From Stenotrophomonas maltophilia (GTDB lineage: Bacteria; Pseudomonadota; Gammaproteobacteria; Xanthomonadales; Xanthomonadaceae): 64,000 bases of DNA. Shown piece by piece: positions 53,189 through 63,356 of this stretch. Position numbers and translations under genes: made by a program. A model generated the notes under the pieces. That model did no database searches. It had not been told where the DNA came from and saw only the letters and a list, made by a program, of their open reading frames with translations. The stretch is from the NCBI RefSeq assembly GCF_023518235.1, contig NZ_CP090423.1:2975001-3039000 (forward strand). The letters run 5' to 3'. Each line of letters begins with the position of its first letter. The first letter of the stretch is position 1.

Positions 53189-54523
53189 ATGAGCACCACG
53201 TCCCAACCCGCTGCCCCCAGCACCGACGGCGCCGCGCTGCGCCGCTCGATCTCCAATACCCTCAAAGGCTCCGCCGGCAACCTGGTGGAGTGGTACGACG
53301 TCTACGTGTACTCGGTGTTCGCCGTGTACTTCGAGTCGCAGTTCTTCTCGCCCGATGACAAGAACTCCACGATGTATGTGTGGGCGATCTTCGCGGCCAC
53401 CTTCCTGATGCGCCCGATCGGGGCCTGGTTCTTCGGCCGCTTCGCCGACCGCCATGGCCGCCGCCTGGCGCTGACCGTCTCGGTGACGGTGATGGCGCTG
53501 TGCTCGTTCCTGATCGCCATCACTCCCACTGCGGCCAGCATCGGCATCTGGGCGGCGGTCATCCTGCTGTTCGCGCGGCTGCTGCAGGGCTTCGCCACCG
53601 GCGGTGAATATGGCGCCAGCGCCACCTACATGTCCGAGGCCGCCATTCCCGGCCGTCGCGGCTTCCTGTCCTCGTTCCACTACGTCACCCTGGTCGGCGG
53701 GCACGTGCTGGCCCAGCTGACCCTGCTGTTGATGCTGACCTTCTGGGGCAAGCCGGAGATCTCCGAGTGGGGCTGGCGCATCGCCTTCGGCATCGGTGGC
53801 ATCGCCGCGGTGGTGGTGTTCTGGCTGCGTCGGGGCATGGACGAATCGCTGTCGGAGTCGTCCATCGAAGCCGCGCGCGAGGGCAAGGCACAGAAGTCCG
53901 GCTCGATGTACGAACTGTTCGTGCACCAGTGGCGCCCGCTGCTGCTGTGCTTCCTGATCACCGCCGGTGGCACCATCGCCTTCTACACCTATTCGGTGAA
54001 CGGCCCGAAGATGATCCAGAGCGCCTTCGCGGGTAACGACCCGATGACCGGCACCCTGATCAACCTGGGCGTGCTGGCGTTCCTGATGGTGCTGCAGCCG
54101 GTCGGTGGCTGGCTGTCGGACATCATCGGCCGCAAGAGCCTGCTGGTGTTCTTCGGCGTGGGCGGCGTGCTGTACAGCTGGTACCTGATCACCAAGCTGC
54201 CGCACCAGCATGACGCCACCCTGGCCTTCCTGACCCTGGCCCTGGGCTTTGTCATCCTCACCGGCTACACCTCGATCAACGCGGTGGTGAAGGCCGAGCT
54301 GTTCCCCACCCACGTGCGTGCACTGGGCGTGGGCCTGGGCTATGCGCTGGCCAACTCGCTGTTCGGCGGCACCGCCCCGCTGCTGTACCAGGGCGCACTG
54401 AAGACCGGCCACGTCGACTGGTTCGCCATCTACGTGACCGCGACGATCGCGGTATCGTTGGTGGTCTATGTGTTCTTCCTCACCAACAAAGGCCCGAACT
54501 GGCTCGACGGCACCCGCAAGTAA
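53189..54523 (+). CDS. MHS-family dicarboxylate:H+ symporter (KgtP-like)
   Basis: 444 aa, 12 helices. The N-terminal NTLKGSAGNLVEWYDVYVYS, the loop GRFADRHGRRLAL, and ARLLQGFATGGEYGASATYM are typical of the metabolite:H+ symporter group, closest to alpha-ketoglutarate permease KgtP. The C-terminal half contains AELFPTHVRALGVGLGYA. It imports 2-oxoglutarate or a similar acid by proton symport; the exact substrate is inferred. Start ATG 53189 (MSTTSQPAAPS). Confidence 0.9.
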   Translation: MSTTSQPAAPSTDGAALRRSISNTLKGSAGNLVEWYDVYVYSVFAVYFESQFFSPDDKNSTMYVWAIFAATFLMRPIGAWFFGRFADRHGRRLALTVSVTVMALCSFLIAITPTAASIGIWAAVILLFARLLQGFATGGEYGASATYMSEAAIPGRRGFLSSFHYVTLVGGHVLAQLTLLLMLTFWGKPEISEWGWRIAFGIGGIAAVVVFWLRRGMDESLSESSIEAAREGKAQKSGSMYELFVHQWRPLLLCFLITAGGTIAFYTYSVNGPKMIQSAFAGNDPMTGTLINLGVLAFLMVLQPVGGWLSDIIGRKSLLVFFGVGGVLYSWYLITKLPHQHDATLAFLTLALGFVILTGYTSINAVVKAELFPTHVRALGVGLGYALANSLFGGTAPLLYQGALKTGHVDWFAIYVTATIAVSLVVYVFFLTNKGPNWLDGTRK

Positions 54524-54533
54524 GGATGCTGTA

Positions 54534-54890
54534 GTGATCGCGGCCACCGGTGCAATGCCGGTGGCCGCTGCGTCTGCGGCCTCGCCGCTGATGTGGATGG
54601 CGGTGATGCTGGCCGCCGCCACCGCGCTGGCCTGGCTGCTGCGCCGCCCCGACGCGCAGGCGGCGTGGCCGCGCATCGGTTTCGGCATCACCCTGCTGGT
54701 GCTCTGCGCCGCGCTTTCGCTGCAACTGGCGATGGACCTGGGCAGCGGGCACAGTTCGCTGCAACTGCGCTGGAGTTCCCGCCCGGGCCCCCTGCATGAC
54801 GTCGGCCTGCGCACGATGGTGGTGTGCTATCTGGCCGCACTCGCGGCAGCCGGCTGGGGCGCGTGGAAACTGCTGCGCCGACGACGGTAG
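54534..54890 (+). CDS. Small hypothetical membrane protein
   Basis: 118 aa from GTG 54534 (AAGGA 8 nt upstream, in the stop region of the symporter gene). Three hydrophobic helices (about 18-38, 48-68, 93-112) and a basic C-terminus WKLLRRRR. No family recognised. Probably cotranslated with the symporter (10-bp gap). Its TAG stop is formed by the GTAG head of a SMAG repeat. Confidence 0.65.
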   Translation: MIAATGAMPVAAASAASPLMWMAVMLAAATALAWLLRRPDAQAAWPRIGFGITLLVLCAALSLQLAMDLGSGHSSLQLRWSSRPGPLHDVGLRTMVVCYLAALAAAGWGAWKLLRRRR

Positions 54891-54909
54891 TGCCGGCCGC
54901 TGGCCGGCA
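54887..54909. repeat. SMAG-type REP unit supplying a stop codon
   Basis: GTAGTGCCGGCCGCTGGCCG-type unit: GTAG head (54887-54890) plus arms TGCCGGCC/GGCCGGCA. The TAG of the head is the stop codon of the preceding gene. Confidence 0.65.
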
Positions 54910-54916
54910 ACCCCCA

Positions 54917-56578
<1,662 letters not shown>

Positions 56579-56674
56579 GGCAATACCACGGCAGGCTTGG
56601 AAGTCACCAGAGTGTAACGTGGTCGTGACATCGCGGCGCAGCGTGGCCTCGCCTCATTCACGCGAGGCGTGGCG

Positions 56675-57607
56675 TCAGGCGCGGATGCGGTCCAACCAGC
56701 AGGCCAGGCCCTGTGCGTTGAGCTCGATGTCCATCGCCAGCACCGCCGTCACGGCGGCCTCGTCCAGCGCACAACCATGCTGCTGCGCGCGTTCCAGGTA
56801 CAGCGCCTGCAAGGCAGCCAGCAGGTAGCGGTGGCGGTCCGGGCGGTCATCGCACTGGCGGCCGATGGTGGCCATTGCATCGATCTGCTCGAACAGATCG
56901 TTGGCCAGTTTCTGCACCTGCTGCACGCGGCCGTAATGGGTCAGGTACATCGCCTGCGGCGCGTAATCGAGCATGCGCCGGATCGAAGCCTTCATCGCCT
57001 CAGGGTCGAACTGCACCGGCGAGGAGGTGGGGAAGATGAAGGCGCCCTGCGCGCTGTCCAACTCGCGGTAGGAGATGCCGAAGGTATCGCCGGTGAACCA
57101 GCTGCGGCTGCGCGCATCCCACACGCAGTAGTGGTGCAGCGCGTGGCCCGGTGTGTGCAGCAGCATCAGCTCGCGGCCAGCCAGATCGATGCGGTGGCCG
57201 TCTTCGGCCACCACCACGCGCTGCTGGGGAATCGGCTCGATGCGGCCATAGCTGCGTGCGATCTCCTCGGCGCCGTACACCGCCGTCGCACCGGCAACCA
57301 GCCGGGTCGGGTCGATCATGTGCGGTGCACCGCGCGGATGCAGCACCGCCTTCGCGTTCGGCAGCTGCTGCATCAGCAGGCCGGCGCCCCCGGCGTGGTC
57401 CAGGTGCACATGGGTCAGCAGCAGCCAGTCCACCGCCTCCACGCCCAGCCCCGCGTCGGCCAGCGCCTGCAGCATGGCCGGCACTGACAGCCCGGTGCCG
57501 CAATCGACGAACGCGGCGCGGCCGTTTTCAACAATCAGATAGGCCGCATCGAAGTCGGCGCGTTGGAAGCCGGTATCGATGGTGTGGATGCTGGGGTCGG
57601 CGGTCAT
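56675..57607 (-). CDS. Metallo-beta-lactamase-fold hydrolase
   Basis: 310 aa. The metal motif THVHLDHAGG plus HTPGHALHHY, TGDTFG and LTHYGR complete a binuclear MBL site. The fold is shared by glyoxalases, lactonases and nucleases, and there is no signal peptide, so a cytoplasmic hydrolase is likely; the substrate is unknown. ATG 57607 (MTADPSIHTIDTG) is preceded by AGGT; GTG 57613 is an alternative. Confidence 0.85.
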   Translation of the reverse strand: MTADPSIHTIDTGFQRADFDAAYLIVENGRAAFVDCGTGLSVPAMLQALADAGLGVEAVDWLLLTHVHLDHAGGAGLLMQQLPNAKAVLHPRGAPHMIDPTRLVAGATAVYGAEEIARSYGRIEPIPQQRVVVAEDGHRIDLAGRELMLLHTPGHALHHYCVWDARSRSWFTGDTFGISYRELDSAQGAFIFPTSSPVQFDPEAMKASIRRMLDYAPQAMYLTHYGRVQQVQKLANDLFEQIDAMATIGRQCDDRPDRHRYLLAALQALYLERAQQHGCALDEAAVTAVLAMDIELNAQGLACWLDRIRA

Positions 57608-57700
57608 CGGCACGCACCTGGCAGAATCGGGAACAGACGCCCATGGTAGGCGCGTGGGCGGGCCGGGTTCGATGCGGCTTTGGTCGGAGGGGGCCCTTCT

Positions 57701-57804
57701 GTAGAGCCGAGCCCACGCTCGGCTGCCATTCTGTCAGGCATCAGCCGAGCATAGGCTCGGCTCTACAGAGGGCACGCGAAGTCGAGCATGGCTCGACTCT
57801 ATAG
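57701..57804. repeat. Cluster of three SMAG-type REP palindromes
   Basis: Units at 57701-57725 (GTAGAGCCGAGC head), 57742-57766 (inverted) and 57781-57804 (inverted, ending CTATAG). They lie between the MBL hydrolase gene and a 98-aa membrane protein gene. Confidence 0.82.
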
Positions 57805-57812
57805 AGGCAGGG

Positions 57813-58109
57813 TTACCGGTCCAGCCAGCGCGGTCGCAGCAGCAGGGCCAGCACCAGCACCGCCAGGAATGCGCCGTAGGCGTACAGCACCGCCAGCACC
57901 TGCGGCCAGATCGGGCCGGCGCCGGGCTGCACCACGCCGATGTGGTGCCCCCACAGCATCGAGACGATGCTCAGCGCGAAGGCCAGCAGCAGGGTGGTGC
58001 CGTCGAACAAGCGCCGCCGCGCAGTACGCGGCTGGCGCGGGAACAGCCAGTACAGGCTGCCCAGCAGCAGGAACCAGGGCAGGAACAGCAGCAGCGACAA
58101 CCAGGCCAT
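57813..58109 (-). CDS. Small hypothetical membrane protein between REP clusters
   Basis: 98 aa from ATG 58109 (AAGGAG 7 nt upstream): MAWLSLLLFLPWFLLLGSLY, then two further hydrophobic helices (about 37-55 and 72-90) and the ending LLLRPRWLDR. No family recognised. It is the only gene between two triple REP clusters, which suggests local expansion or rearrangement around it. Confidence 0.7.
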   Translation of the reverse strand: MAWLSLLLFLPWFLLLGSLYWLFPRQPRTARRRLFDGTTLLLAFALSIVSMLWGHHIGVVQPGAGPIWPQVLAVLYAYGAFLAVLVLALLLRPRWLDR

Positions 58110-58160
58110 CGCAGACTCCTTCTGATGTGCCAGGCCCACGCCTGACAGCAGGTTCCCTGT

Positions 58161-58251
58161 GTAGAGCCGAGCCCATGCTCGGCTGCCCGGAAAAGCAGTC
58201 GAGCTTGGCTCGACTCTACAAAAGCAAAGCCGAGCGTGGGCTCGGCTCTAC
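58161..58251. repeat. Second cluster of three SMAG-type REP palindromes
   Basis: Units at 58161-58185 (GTAGAGCCGAGC head), 58196-58219 (AGTCGAGC/GCTCGACT then CTAC) and 58228-58251 (AGCCGAGC/GCTCGGCT then CTAC). The cluster ends just beyond the trpS stop. Confidence 0.82.
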
Positions 58252-58263
58252 CGCATTATCCGA

Positions 58264-59559
58264 TCAGGCCGCTTCGCGCAGCGCCGCCAGCGCGGCCAGC
58301 ACCGCCTCCACCTCGGCCTCCAGCTTGAACAGCTCGCTCTGCAGCTGGTCGCCCTGCTCGGCCTGCTTGATCACCGCGATCAGCTGGCCGGCATCGCGCG
58401 GCGAATCGAAGCCTTCGCTCTGGATCAGCAGCGTGCCGTCACCGGCGGTCAGCTTGAAGTAGAAGCGGCCATCCTTCTCGCGGTACTGCTTGAACAGCGG
58501 CGGAGCCACACGGGCCACACCAGCGTCCTCGCTGGCGATGTCGCCGGCCGTGGACAGGTCGCGCAGGCCCACCGCATGGCGCAGCTCGTCCAGCAGCGGG
58601 GCCGCCAGCTGCTCGCGCAGCTGCTGGCCACGGCGCTTGAGCAGCGCTTCGATCTTCTCCGGCTCGGCCATCAGCGCGTTGTAGCGCTCGCGCAGCGGCG
58701 ACAGTTCGCTGTCGATGCGCTCGAACAGCTGCTGCTTGGCATCGCCCCAGCTGATGCCGGCGGCGAACGCCTTGGCGAATTCGGCAGTCTGTTCCGGGGT
58801 AGCGAACGCCTGGTACATCTGGAACAACGCCGAGCCCTCGGTGTCCTTCGGCTCGCCCGGTGCGCGCGAGTCGGTCAGGATCGAGAACACCAGCTTCTTC
58901 AGCTCCTCGCGCGGCACGAACAGCGGAATGGTGTTGTGGTAGCTCTTGCTCATCTTGCGGCCATCCAGGCCGGCCAGCGTCGCCACCTGCTCGTCGATCA
59001 CCACGTCCGGCAGCGGGAAGTACTCCTTGCCGTACACGTGGTTGAAGCGCTGGGCAAAATCGCGCGCCATCTCGATGTGCTGGATCTGGTCACGGCCCAC
59101 CGGTACCTGGTTGGCCTTGAAGATCAGGATATCGGCGGCCATCAGCACCGGGTACATGAACAGGCCGGCGCTGACGCCCGCATCTTCATCCACGCCTTCC
59201 TCGCGGTTCTTGTCCACCGCCGCCTTGTAGGCGTGCGCGCGGTTGAGGATGCCCTTGCTGGCAATGGCGGTGAGGAACCACATCAGCTCGGTGGTCTCGC
59301 GGATGTCGCTCTGGCGGTAGAACCACACGTGTTCCGGGTCCAGGCCGCAGGCCAGCCAGCTGGCCGCGATCTCCAGGGTCGCGCGCTGGGTGCGCTGCGG
59401 GTCCTGCGACTTGATCAGGCTGTGCAGGTCGGCCAGGAAGAAGAAGCTCTCGATCCCCGGGGCGCGGCTGGCCGCGATCGCCGGACGGATGGCGCCAACG
59501 TAGTTGCCCAGGTGGGGCGTGCCGGAGGGGGTGATGCCGGTAAGGACTCGGGTCGTCAT
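58264..59559 (-). CDS. trpS: Tryptophan--tRNA ligase with C-terminal YegP-like extension
   Basis: 431 aa, about 95 longer than the minimal bacterial TrpS. The synthetase core has the HIGH-type motif SGTPHLGNYVGA near residues 12-23, the KMSKS motif LDGRKMSKSYHNT near 200, and the tRNA-binding helix region. From about residue 345 there is an added domain, FKQYREKDGRFYFKLTAGDG followed by TLLIQSEGFDSPRDA, that resembles the YegP/DUF1508 beta-hairpin module. Long TrpS forms of this kind occur in pseudomonads and xanthomonads; the module's job is unknown. Confidence 0.95.
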   Translation of the reverse strand: MTTRVLTGITPSGTPHLGNYVGAIRPAIAASRAPGIESFFFLADLHSLIKSQDPQRTQRATLEIAASWLACGLDPEHVWFYRQSDIRETTELMWFLTAIASKGILNRAHAYKAAVDKNREEGVDEDAGVSAGLFMYPVLMAADILIFKANQVPVGRDQIQHIEMARDFAQRFNHVYGKEYFPLPDVVIDEQVATLAGLDGRKMSKSYHNTIPLFVPREELKKLVFSILTDSRAPGEPKDTEGSALFQMYQAFATPEQTAEFAKAFAAGISWGDAKQQLFERIDSELSPLRERYNALMAEPEKIEALLKRRGQQLREQLAAPLLDELRHAVGLRDLSTAGDIASEDAGVARVAPPLFKQYREKDGRFYFKLTAGDGTLLIQSEGFDSPRDAGQLIAVIKQAEQGDQLQSELFKLEAEVEAVLAALAALREAA

Positions 59560-59667
59560 GACTGCGTGGGGAAACCTTCGATGAACGGGGCCAGTTTACC
59601 GTGCCCACGGCCAACCCCGTCAGGGCCGGCGGCGCGTTCATTCACTCAACCCCGCTGGAGACGCCCG

Positions 59668-60468
59668 ATGAAACGCCTGCTGCCCCTGCTGCTGATCCTG
59701 CCCCTGGCCGGTTTCCGCCCGGCCCCGCCCCCGCCGCCGGTGTACGAAGGCGGCCCGGTGCGCATGACCCTGGTCGACCGCGACCGTGGCACCGAACTGC
59801 GCAGCTATCCCGCCGAGGGCCAGCGCTGGGTGGCCGGCGAGCGTGGCCATCGCTACGCCGTGCGCCTGTACAACGACAGCCCGCGCCGGGTGCTGGTGGT
59901 GCTGTCGGTGGACGGCATCAACGCCATTTCCGGCGAGAATGCCGATCCCTCGCAGACCGGCTACGTGCTCAACCCCGGCCAGCGCGCCGACATCACCGGC
60001 TGGCGCAAGAGCCAGGACGAAGTGGCGCAGTTCGTGTTCAGCAGCCCCAGCGGCAGCTACGCCAGCCGTACCGGCCGCCCGGACAACATCGGCGTGGTCG
60101 GCGTGGCCGTGTTCGAAGAGGCGCGTCGCTGGCGCCCCGAGCCGATCCTGCGCCGTGGCCTGCCGCCACCGGCGCCGGCCGCACAGGCCGAAGCGGCCGC
60201 CGATGCCAGTGCCAGCCGTATCGAGGGCTACGCCAGCAAGGCGCAGGCTCCCGCGCTCGGCACCGGCCACGGTGCGCGCGAACAGTCCTCTGTGCGCGAT
60301 ACCGCGTTCGAGCGCGCCAGCCGCAGCCCGGCCCAGGTGCTGCAGCTGCGCTACGACAGCGCCCGCAACCTGCGTGCGCGCGGCATCCTGGTCGACGCGC
60401 CCTCGCGCCTGCCGCGCGAACCGCAGGCGTTCCCGAACCGCTACGTGCCTGACCCGCCGGCGCGCTGA
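59668..60468 (+). CDS. Exported hypothetical protein with Pro-rich N-terminus
   Basis: 266 aa. Signal peptide MKRLLPLLLILPLAGFRPAP followed by PPPPPV, then a beta-rich domain (RVLVVLSVDGINAISGENA, PGQRADITGWRKSQDEVAQF) and a C-terminal helical, Arg-rich tail. The two-part pattern is recurrent among xanthomonads, but no function is known to me. ATG 59668 has GGAG 10 nt upstream. Confidence 0.7.
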   Translation: MKRLLPLLLILPLAGFRPAPPPPPVYEGGPVRMTLVDRDRGTELRSYPAEGQRWVAGERGHRYAVRLYNDSPRRVLVVLSVDGINAISGENADPSQTGYVLNPGQRADITGWRKSQDEVAQFVFSSPSGSYASRTGRPDNIGVVGVAVFEEARRWRPEPILRRGLPPPAPAAQAEAAADASASRIEGYASKAQAPALGTGHGAREQSSVRDTAFERASRSPAQVLQLRYDSARNLRARGILVDAPSRLPREPQAFPNRYVPDPPAR

Positions 60469-60479
60469 GCGCAGACAAC

Positions 60480-60512
60480 ACAACGCCCGCAACCTCACGG
60501 TGCGGGCGTTGT
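60480..60512. terminator. Bidirectional terminator-like hairpin
   Basis: Perfect 12-bp stem (ACAACGCCCGCA with TGCGGGCGTTGT) between the convergent exported protein and CsbD-like genes. Neither strand has a clear U-run. Confidence 0.55.
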
Positions 60513-60534
60513 GCTGTGGGGGGAACTGTAGCGC

Positions 60535-60756
60535 TTACTTGTAGTCCGGGTAGTCCTTGCTCACCGCATCCTGGAACTCACGGACTTCCTTCTCGGCGCG
60601 GTCCTTGGCCCAGCCATAACGTTCCTGCAGGCGGCCGGCCAGGTACTCGGCATTGCCTTCGGCCACATCGAAATCGTCGTTGGTCAGATCGCCCCACTTG
60701 GCCTGGGCCTTGCCCTTCAGCTGCGACCACTTGCCGGAAATGATGTCTTTGTTCAT
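60535..60756 (-). CDS. CsbD-family stress protein
   Basis: 73 aa: [20 protein letters not shown], then [20 protein letters not shown] and [20 protein letters not shown]. This is the complete CsbD fold, a small helical protein induced by envelope or osmotic stress; molecular role unknown. Confidence 0.93.
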   Translation of the reverse strand: MNKDIISGKWSQLKGKAQAKWGDLTNDDFDVAEGNAEYLAGRLQERYGWAKDRAEKEVREFQDAVSKDYPDYK

Positions 60757-60904
60757 TGCTGGGAGTCCTTGGTTGCAACGGCGTTCTTACCGTGGCTCCA
60801 GCTTCGCGCAGCGGCTGTTGAATGCCGGTCAACCGCCAATGAAATGCGTGCTCACCTGCTTGAATGGTTCACTACCCGTGCACGCCCGCGCAGATCAGCA
60901 CGCA

Positions 60905-60930
60905 CAAAAAAGGCCGGGAAGCCCCGGCCT
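60905..60930 (-). terminator. Rho-independent terminator of the entericidin-like gene
   Basis: On the minus strand: AGGCCGGG, 4-nt loop GCTT, CCCGGCCT, then a run of Ts (60906-60911 on the plus strand are As). Confidence 0.8.
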
Positions 60931-60955
60931 TTTCCTGTTGCGTTCCGCGCCGGGC

Positions 60956-61093
60956 TTACTTGCCCTTGGCGGCGTCCTCAACCTTTTCACCGGCCTTCTG
61001 CACGTCCTTGCCAGCACCGGCCACGGTGTTGCAACCGGCCAGCAGGGCCACCGAGAACATCGACAACAGCATCAGGGCAACTACGCGCTTCAT
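60956..61093 (-). CDS. Entericidin-family small lipoprotein
   Basis: 45 aa: MKRVVALMLLSMFSVALLAG then C-NTVAGAGKDVQKAGEKVED. The lipobox LLAGC predicts cleavage and lipidation after residue 20, leaving a short helical, charged peptide with the NTVAGAGKDVQ motif of EcnA/EcnB. E. coli entericidins are linked to osmotic stress and programmed lysis. ATG 61093 has AAGGAG 7 nt upstream. Its own terminator lies 20-50 bp downstream. Confidence 0.9.
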   Translation of the reverse strand: MKRVVALMLLSMFSVALLAGCNTVAGAGKDVQKAGEKVEDAAKGK

Positions 61094-61255
61094 GGGCTTC
61101 TCCTTGGGTTCGCCGCTATACCGCTTCATTCGCGGATGGGGTTCTTTCGCTCGGCGGGAGGGCACCAATGCCCACTGCCGCCGCGTGAAGTGCAATCTGG
61201 CGGCAGGGGCGTGGAGCGGGTGTGAACGGTTCGGGATTCCGTTCAGGGGACGCCT

Positions 61256-62176
61256 TCAATCGCGCATCAGGGTGGACTTGCCGAACAGGCTTTCGACCAG
61301 ATCCACGGCCAGCTCGGCGGTGGCATTCTGCTTGTCCAACAAGGGGTTGAGCTCGACGATATCCAGCGAACCCATGCGCCCGGTGTCGGCAATCATCTCC
61401 ATCACCAGCTGCGCCTCGCGGTAGTTCACCCCGCCCGGCACGGTGGTGCCCACGCCCGGGGCGATGCTCGGGTCGAGGAAATCCACATCGAAGCTGACAT
61501 GCAGATGGGTGTTCTCGTCGATGCCGGCCAGCGCCGCTTCCACCGCGCGCTTCATGCCGTTCTCGTCGATGTAGCGCATGTCATAGACATCCACCTTGTG
61601 GGTCTTGATCAGGCGCTTCTCTTCCGGGTCCACCGAGCGGATGCCAATCTGGTGCATCTGCGCCGGGGTGATCGCCGGTGCGCTGCCGCCCAGGCGGGTC
61701 AGCGCGTCGGGGCCGAGGCCGCACAGGCAGGCCACCGGCATGCCGTGGATGTTGCCCGACGGGGTCACATCGCTGGTGTTGAAATCCGAATGCGCATCCA
61801 GCCACAGCACGCGCAGCGTCTTGCCCTGCTCGCGGCACCAGCGCGCGACGGCGGTGATCGAACCGATGCCCAGGCAATGGTCGCCGCCGAGCATGATCGG
61901 CATGCGCCCGGCCTGCAGTTCGGCATAGCTGGCTTCCATCAGTGCATGGTTCCACGCCACCACTTCGTCCAGGTGGCGGTAGCCTTCCACCGGCGCAGTC
62001 CACGGGTTGCGCGGGCCATCCAGGTTGCCCACATCGCGCACGTCCACGCCGCGCGCTTCCAGCGCCTCCGGCAGGCCGGCCACGCGCAGCGCTTCCGGCC
62101 CCAGTCGTGCACCGCGATGGCCCGCACCCACGTCGGTGGGAACGCCGATCAACGATACGGAAATGGGATGGGCCAT
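61256..62176 (-). CDS. rocF: Arginase
   Basis: 306 aa ureohydrolase converting arginine to ornithine and urea. Metal ligands are in GGDHCLG (residues 97-103), LDAHSDFNTSD (D127, H129, D131) and SFDVDFLDPS (D230, D232). HSDFN and the arginase N-terminus ISVSLIGVPTDVGAGHRGA favour arginase over agmatinase. ATG 62176 (MAHPISVSLIG) is preceded by GGAGGC. It is monocistronic. Confidence 0.92.
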   Translation of the reverse strand: MAHPISVSLIGVPTDVGAGHRGARLGPEALRVAGLPEALEARGVDVRDVGNLDGPRNPWTAPVEGYRHLDEVVAWNHALMEASYAELQAGRMPIMLGGDHCLGIGSITAVARWCREQGKTLRVLWLDAHSDFNTSDVTPSGNIHGMPVACLCGLGPDALTRLGGSAPAITPAQMHQIGIRSVDPEEKRLIKTHKVDVYDMRYIDENGMKRAVEAALAGIDENTHLHVSFDVDFLDPSIAPGVGTTVPGGVNYREAQLVMEMIADTGRMGSLDIVELNPLLDKQNATAELAVDLVESLFGKSTLMRD

Positions 62177-62448
62177 GGGTGCCTCCTGCGGGGGAAAAAG
62201 AAGCACAGTCTAGCCAGAGCTGTGTGACACCACTCGCGGCGGTGCAGCAGGCAAAGCGCCCATCGGTGTAGCCAGGAAAGCAGCCCCGGTCAGTTGTTAC
62301 CGCGCTGAGGGGTCAGGAACCGGGCCTTCTGCGATCGGCCTCACATCCGCGTCGGTATCGCCTCTTCTGCCACGCCACGGCCACCGCCACCCTGCGTCGG
62401 CACCCTGAGGGTGCCTCTGCAATGTCCCATCTTTGGAGAACGACCCCT

Positions 62449-62898
62449 ATGAAACATGCATTCATTGGATCTGCGGTACTAGTGATGGCCCTGGGCACAC
62501 TGCTTGCGGCAGGCGCCAGCGCATCCTCGCAACGCATCACCCATACGGTGACCTCGGATGCGTTTGCGATGCAGACCACAGGCGCACGTCAGGTGCTGGA
62601 CTGGGTGGCCCAACGCGTGCGCCCGTCGTTCGCCCCCCAGGGCTACGGCCATGTGCAGGTGGAACGGCGCGCGGTCTCGGTAGGGCGTGCCGCTGCGCGT
62701 TCGGATGAATCGATCCCGGGAAAGCTGCCGGAGCAGGGTCTGCCCGGTGAGATCTACCGCGTGGAGAACCTCCTTCCCGACGGCTCCACCCAGAGCTGGG
62801 AGTTCACCTGGGTGCAACCCTCCTCCGGGCATGGCGGTGGTTGGGAAATCACCGCCTACACGTACAAGAAGGGCAACGACCCGGAAAACCCGCGCTGA
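62449..62898 (+). CDS. Exported hypothetical protein
   Basis: 149 aa. Signal peptide (MKHAFIGSAVLVMALGTLLA then AGASAS), and a mature part with an amphipathic beginning (ITHTVTSDAFAMQTTGARQV) and an aromatic, beta-rich end (QSWEFTWVQPSS, GGWEITAYTYKKG). No family recognised. GGAG lies 9 nt before the ATG. Confidence 0.7.
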   Translation: MKHAFIGSAVLVMALGTLLAAGASASSQRITHTVTSDAFAMQTTGARQVLDWVAQRVRPSFAPQGYGHVQVERRAVSVGRAAARSDESIPGKLPEQGLPGEIYRVENLLPDGSTQSWEFTWVQPSSGHGGGWEITAYTYKKGNDPENPR

Positions 62899-62987
62899 CC
62901 TTCGTCCTGGCGTGCCGCGGCGGTGCAGCGGGCCATTGGCATGGCATGATGCCGCGCGGACCCGCCCACCTTTCATGGAAGACTGCG

Positions 62988-63335
62988 ATGTCGCCCTTCA
63001 TCAACACCGCCTGGCCCCGCTTCTTCATGGGCGCGCTGCCCATCGCCGTTTTTGCCGTTCTGTTGAGCAGCTCGATCGATGCGTCGCCGTACCGCTGGCT
63101 GATGCAGGCGACGCTCCTGCTGACACCCTTTTCGCTTCTGGTGTTCCTCGGGTTCGGCTGGCAGCGTCTGCGCAAGGCACACGCTGCGTATCCGATCCTG
63201 ACCAGCGAACTGGACCGCATGCTGGCGGCACTGATCGGCAACGTGAAGGTGGCCGCGCTGTGGTTCGGCCTGACCATCGTCGGCATGTTCGCTCTGATGC
63301 TGGCGTGGGTGCTGCTGTACAGGTCCGGCGGCTGA
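62988..63335 (+). CDS. Small hypothetical membrane protein
   Basis: 115 aa, three hydrophobic helices (about 13-30, 37-56 and 87-111): FFMGALPIAVFAVLLSSSID, LMQATLLLTPFSLLVFLGFG, WFGLTIVGMFALMLAWVLL. No family recognised. Read in the same direction as the preceding exported protein, about 90 bp downstream, possibly in one transcript. Confidence 0.65.
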   Translation: MSPFINTAWPRFFMGALPIAVFAVLLSSSIDASPYRWLMQATLLLTPFSLLVFLGFGWQRLRKAHAAYPILTSELDRMLAALIGNVKVAALWFGLTIVGMFALMLAWVLLYRSGG

Positions 63336-63356
63336 CGCCGGATCTGCCCCTCGCGC

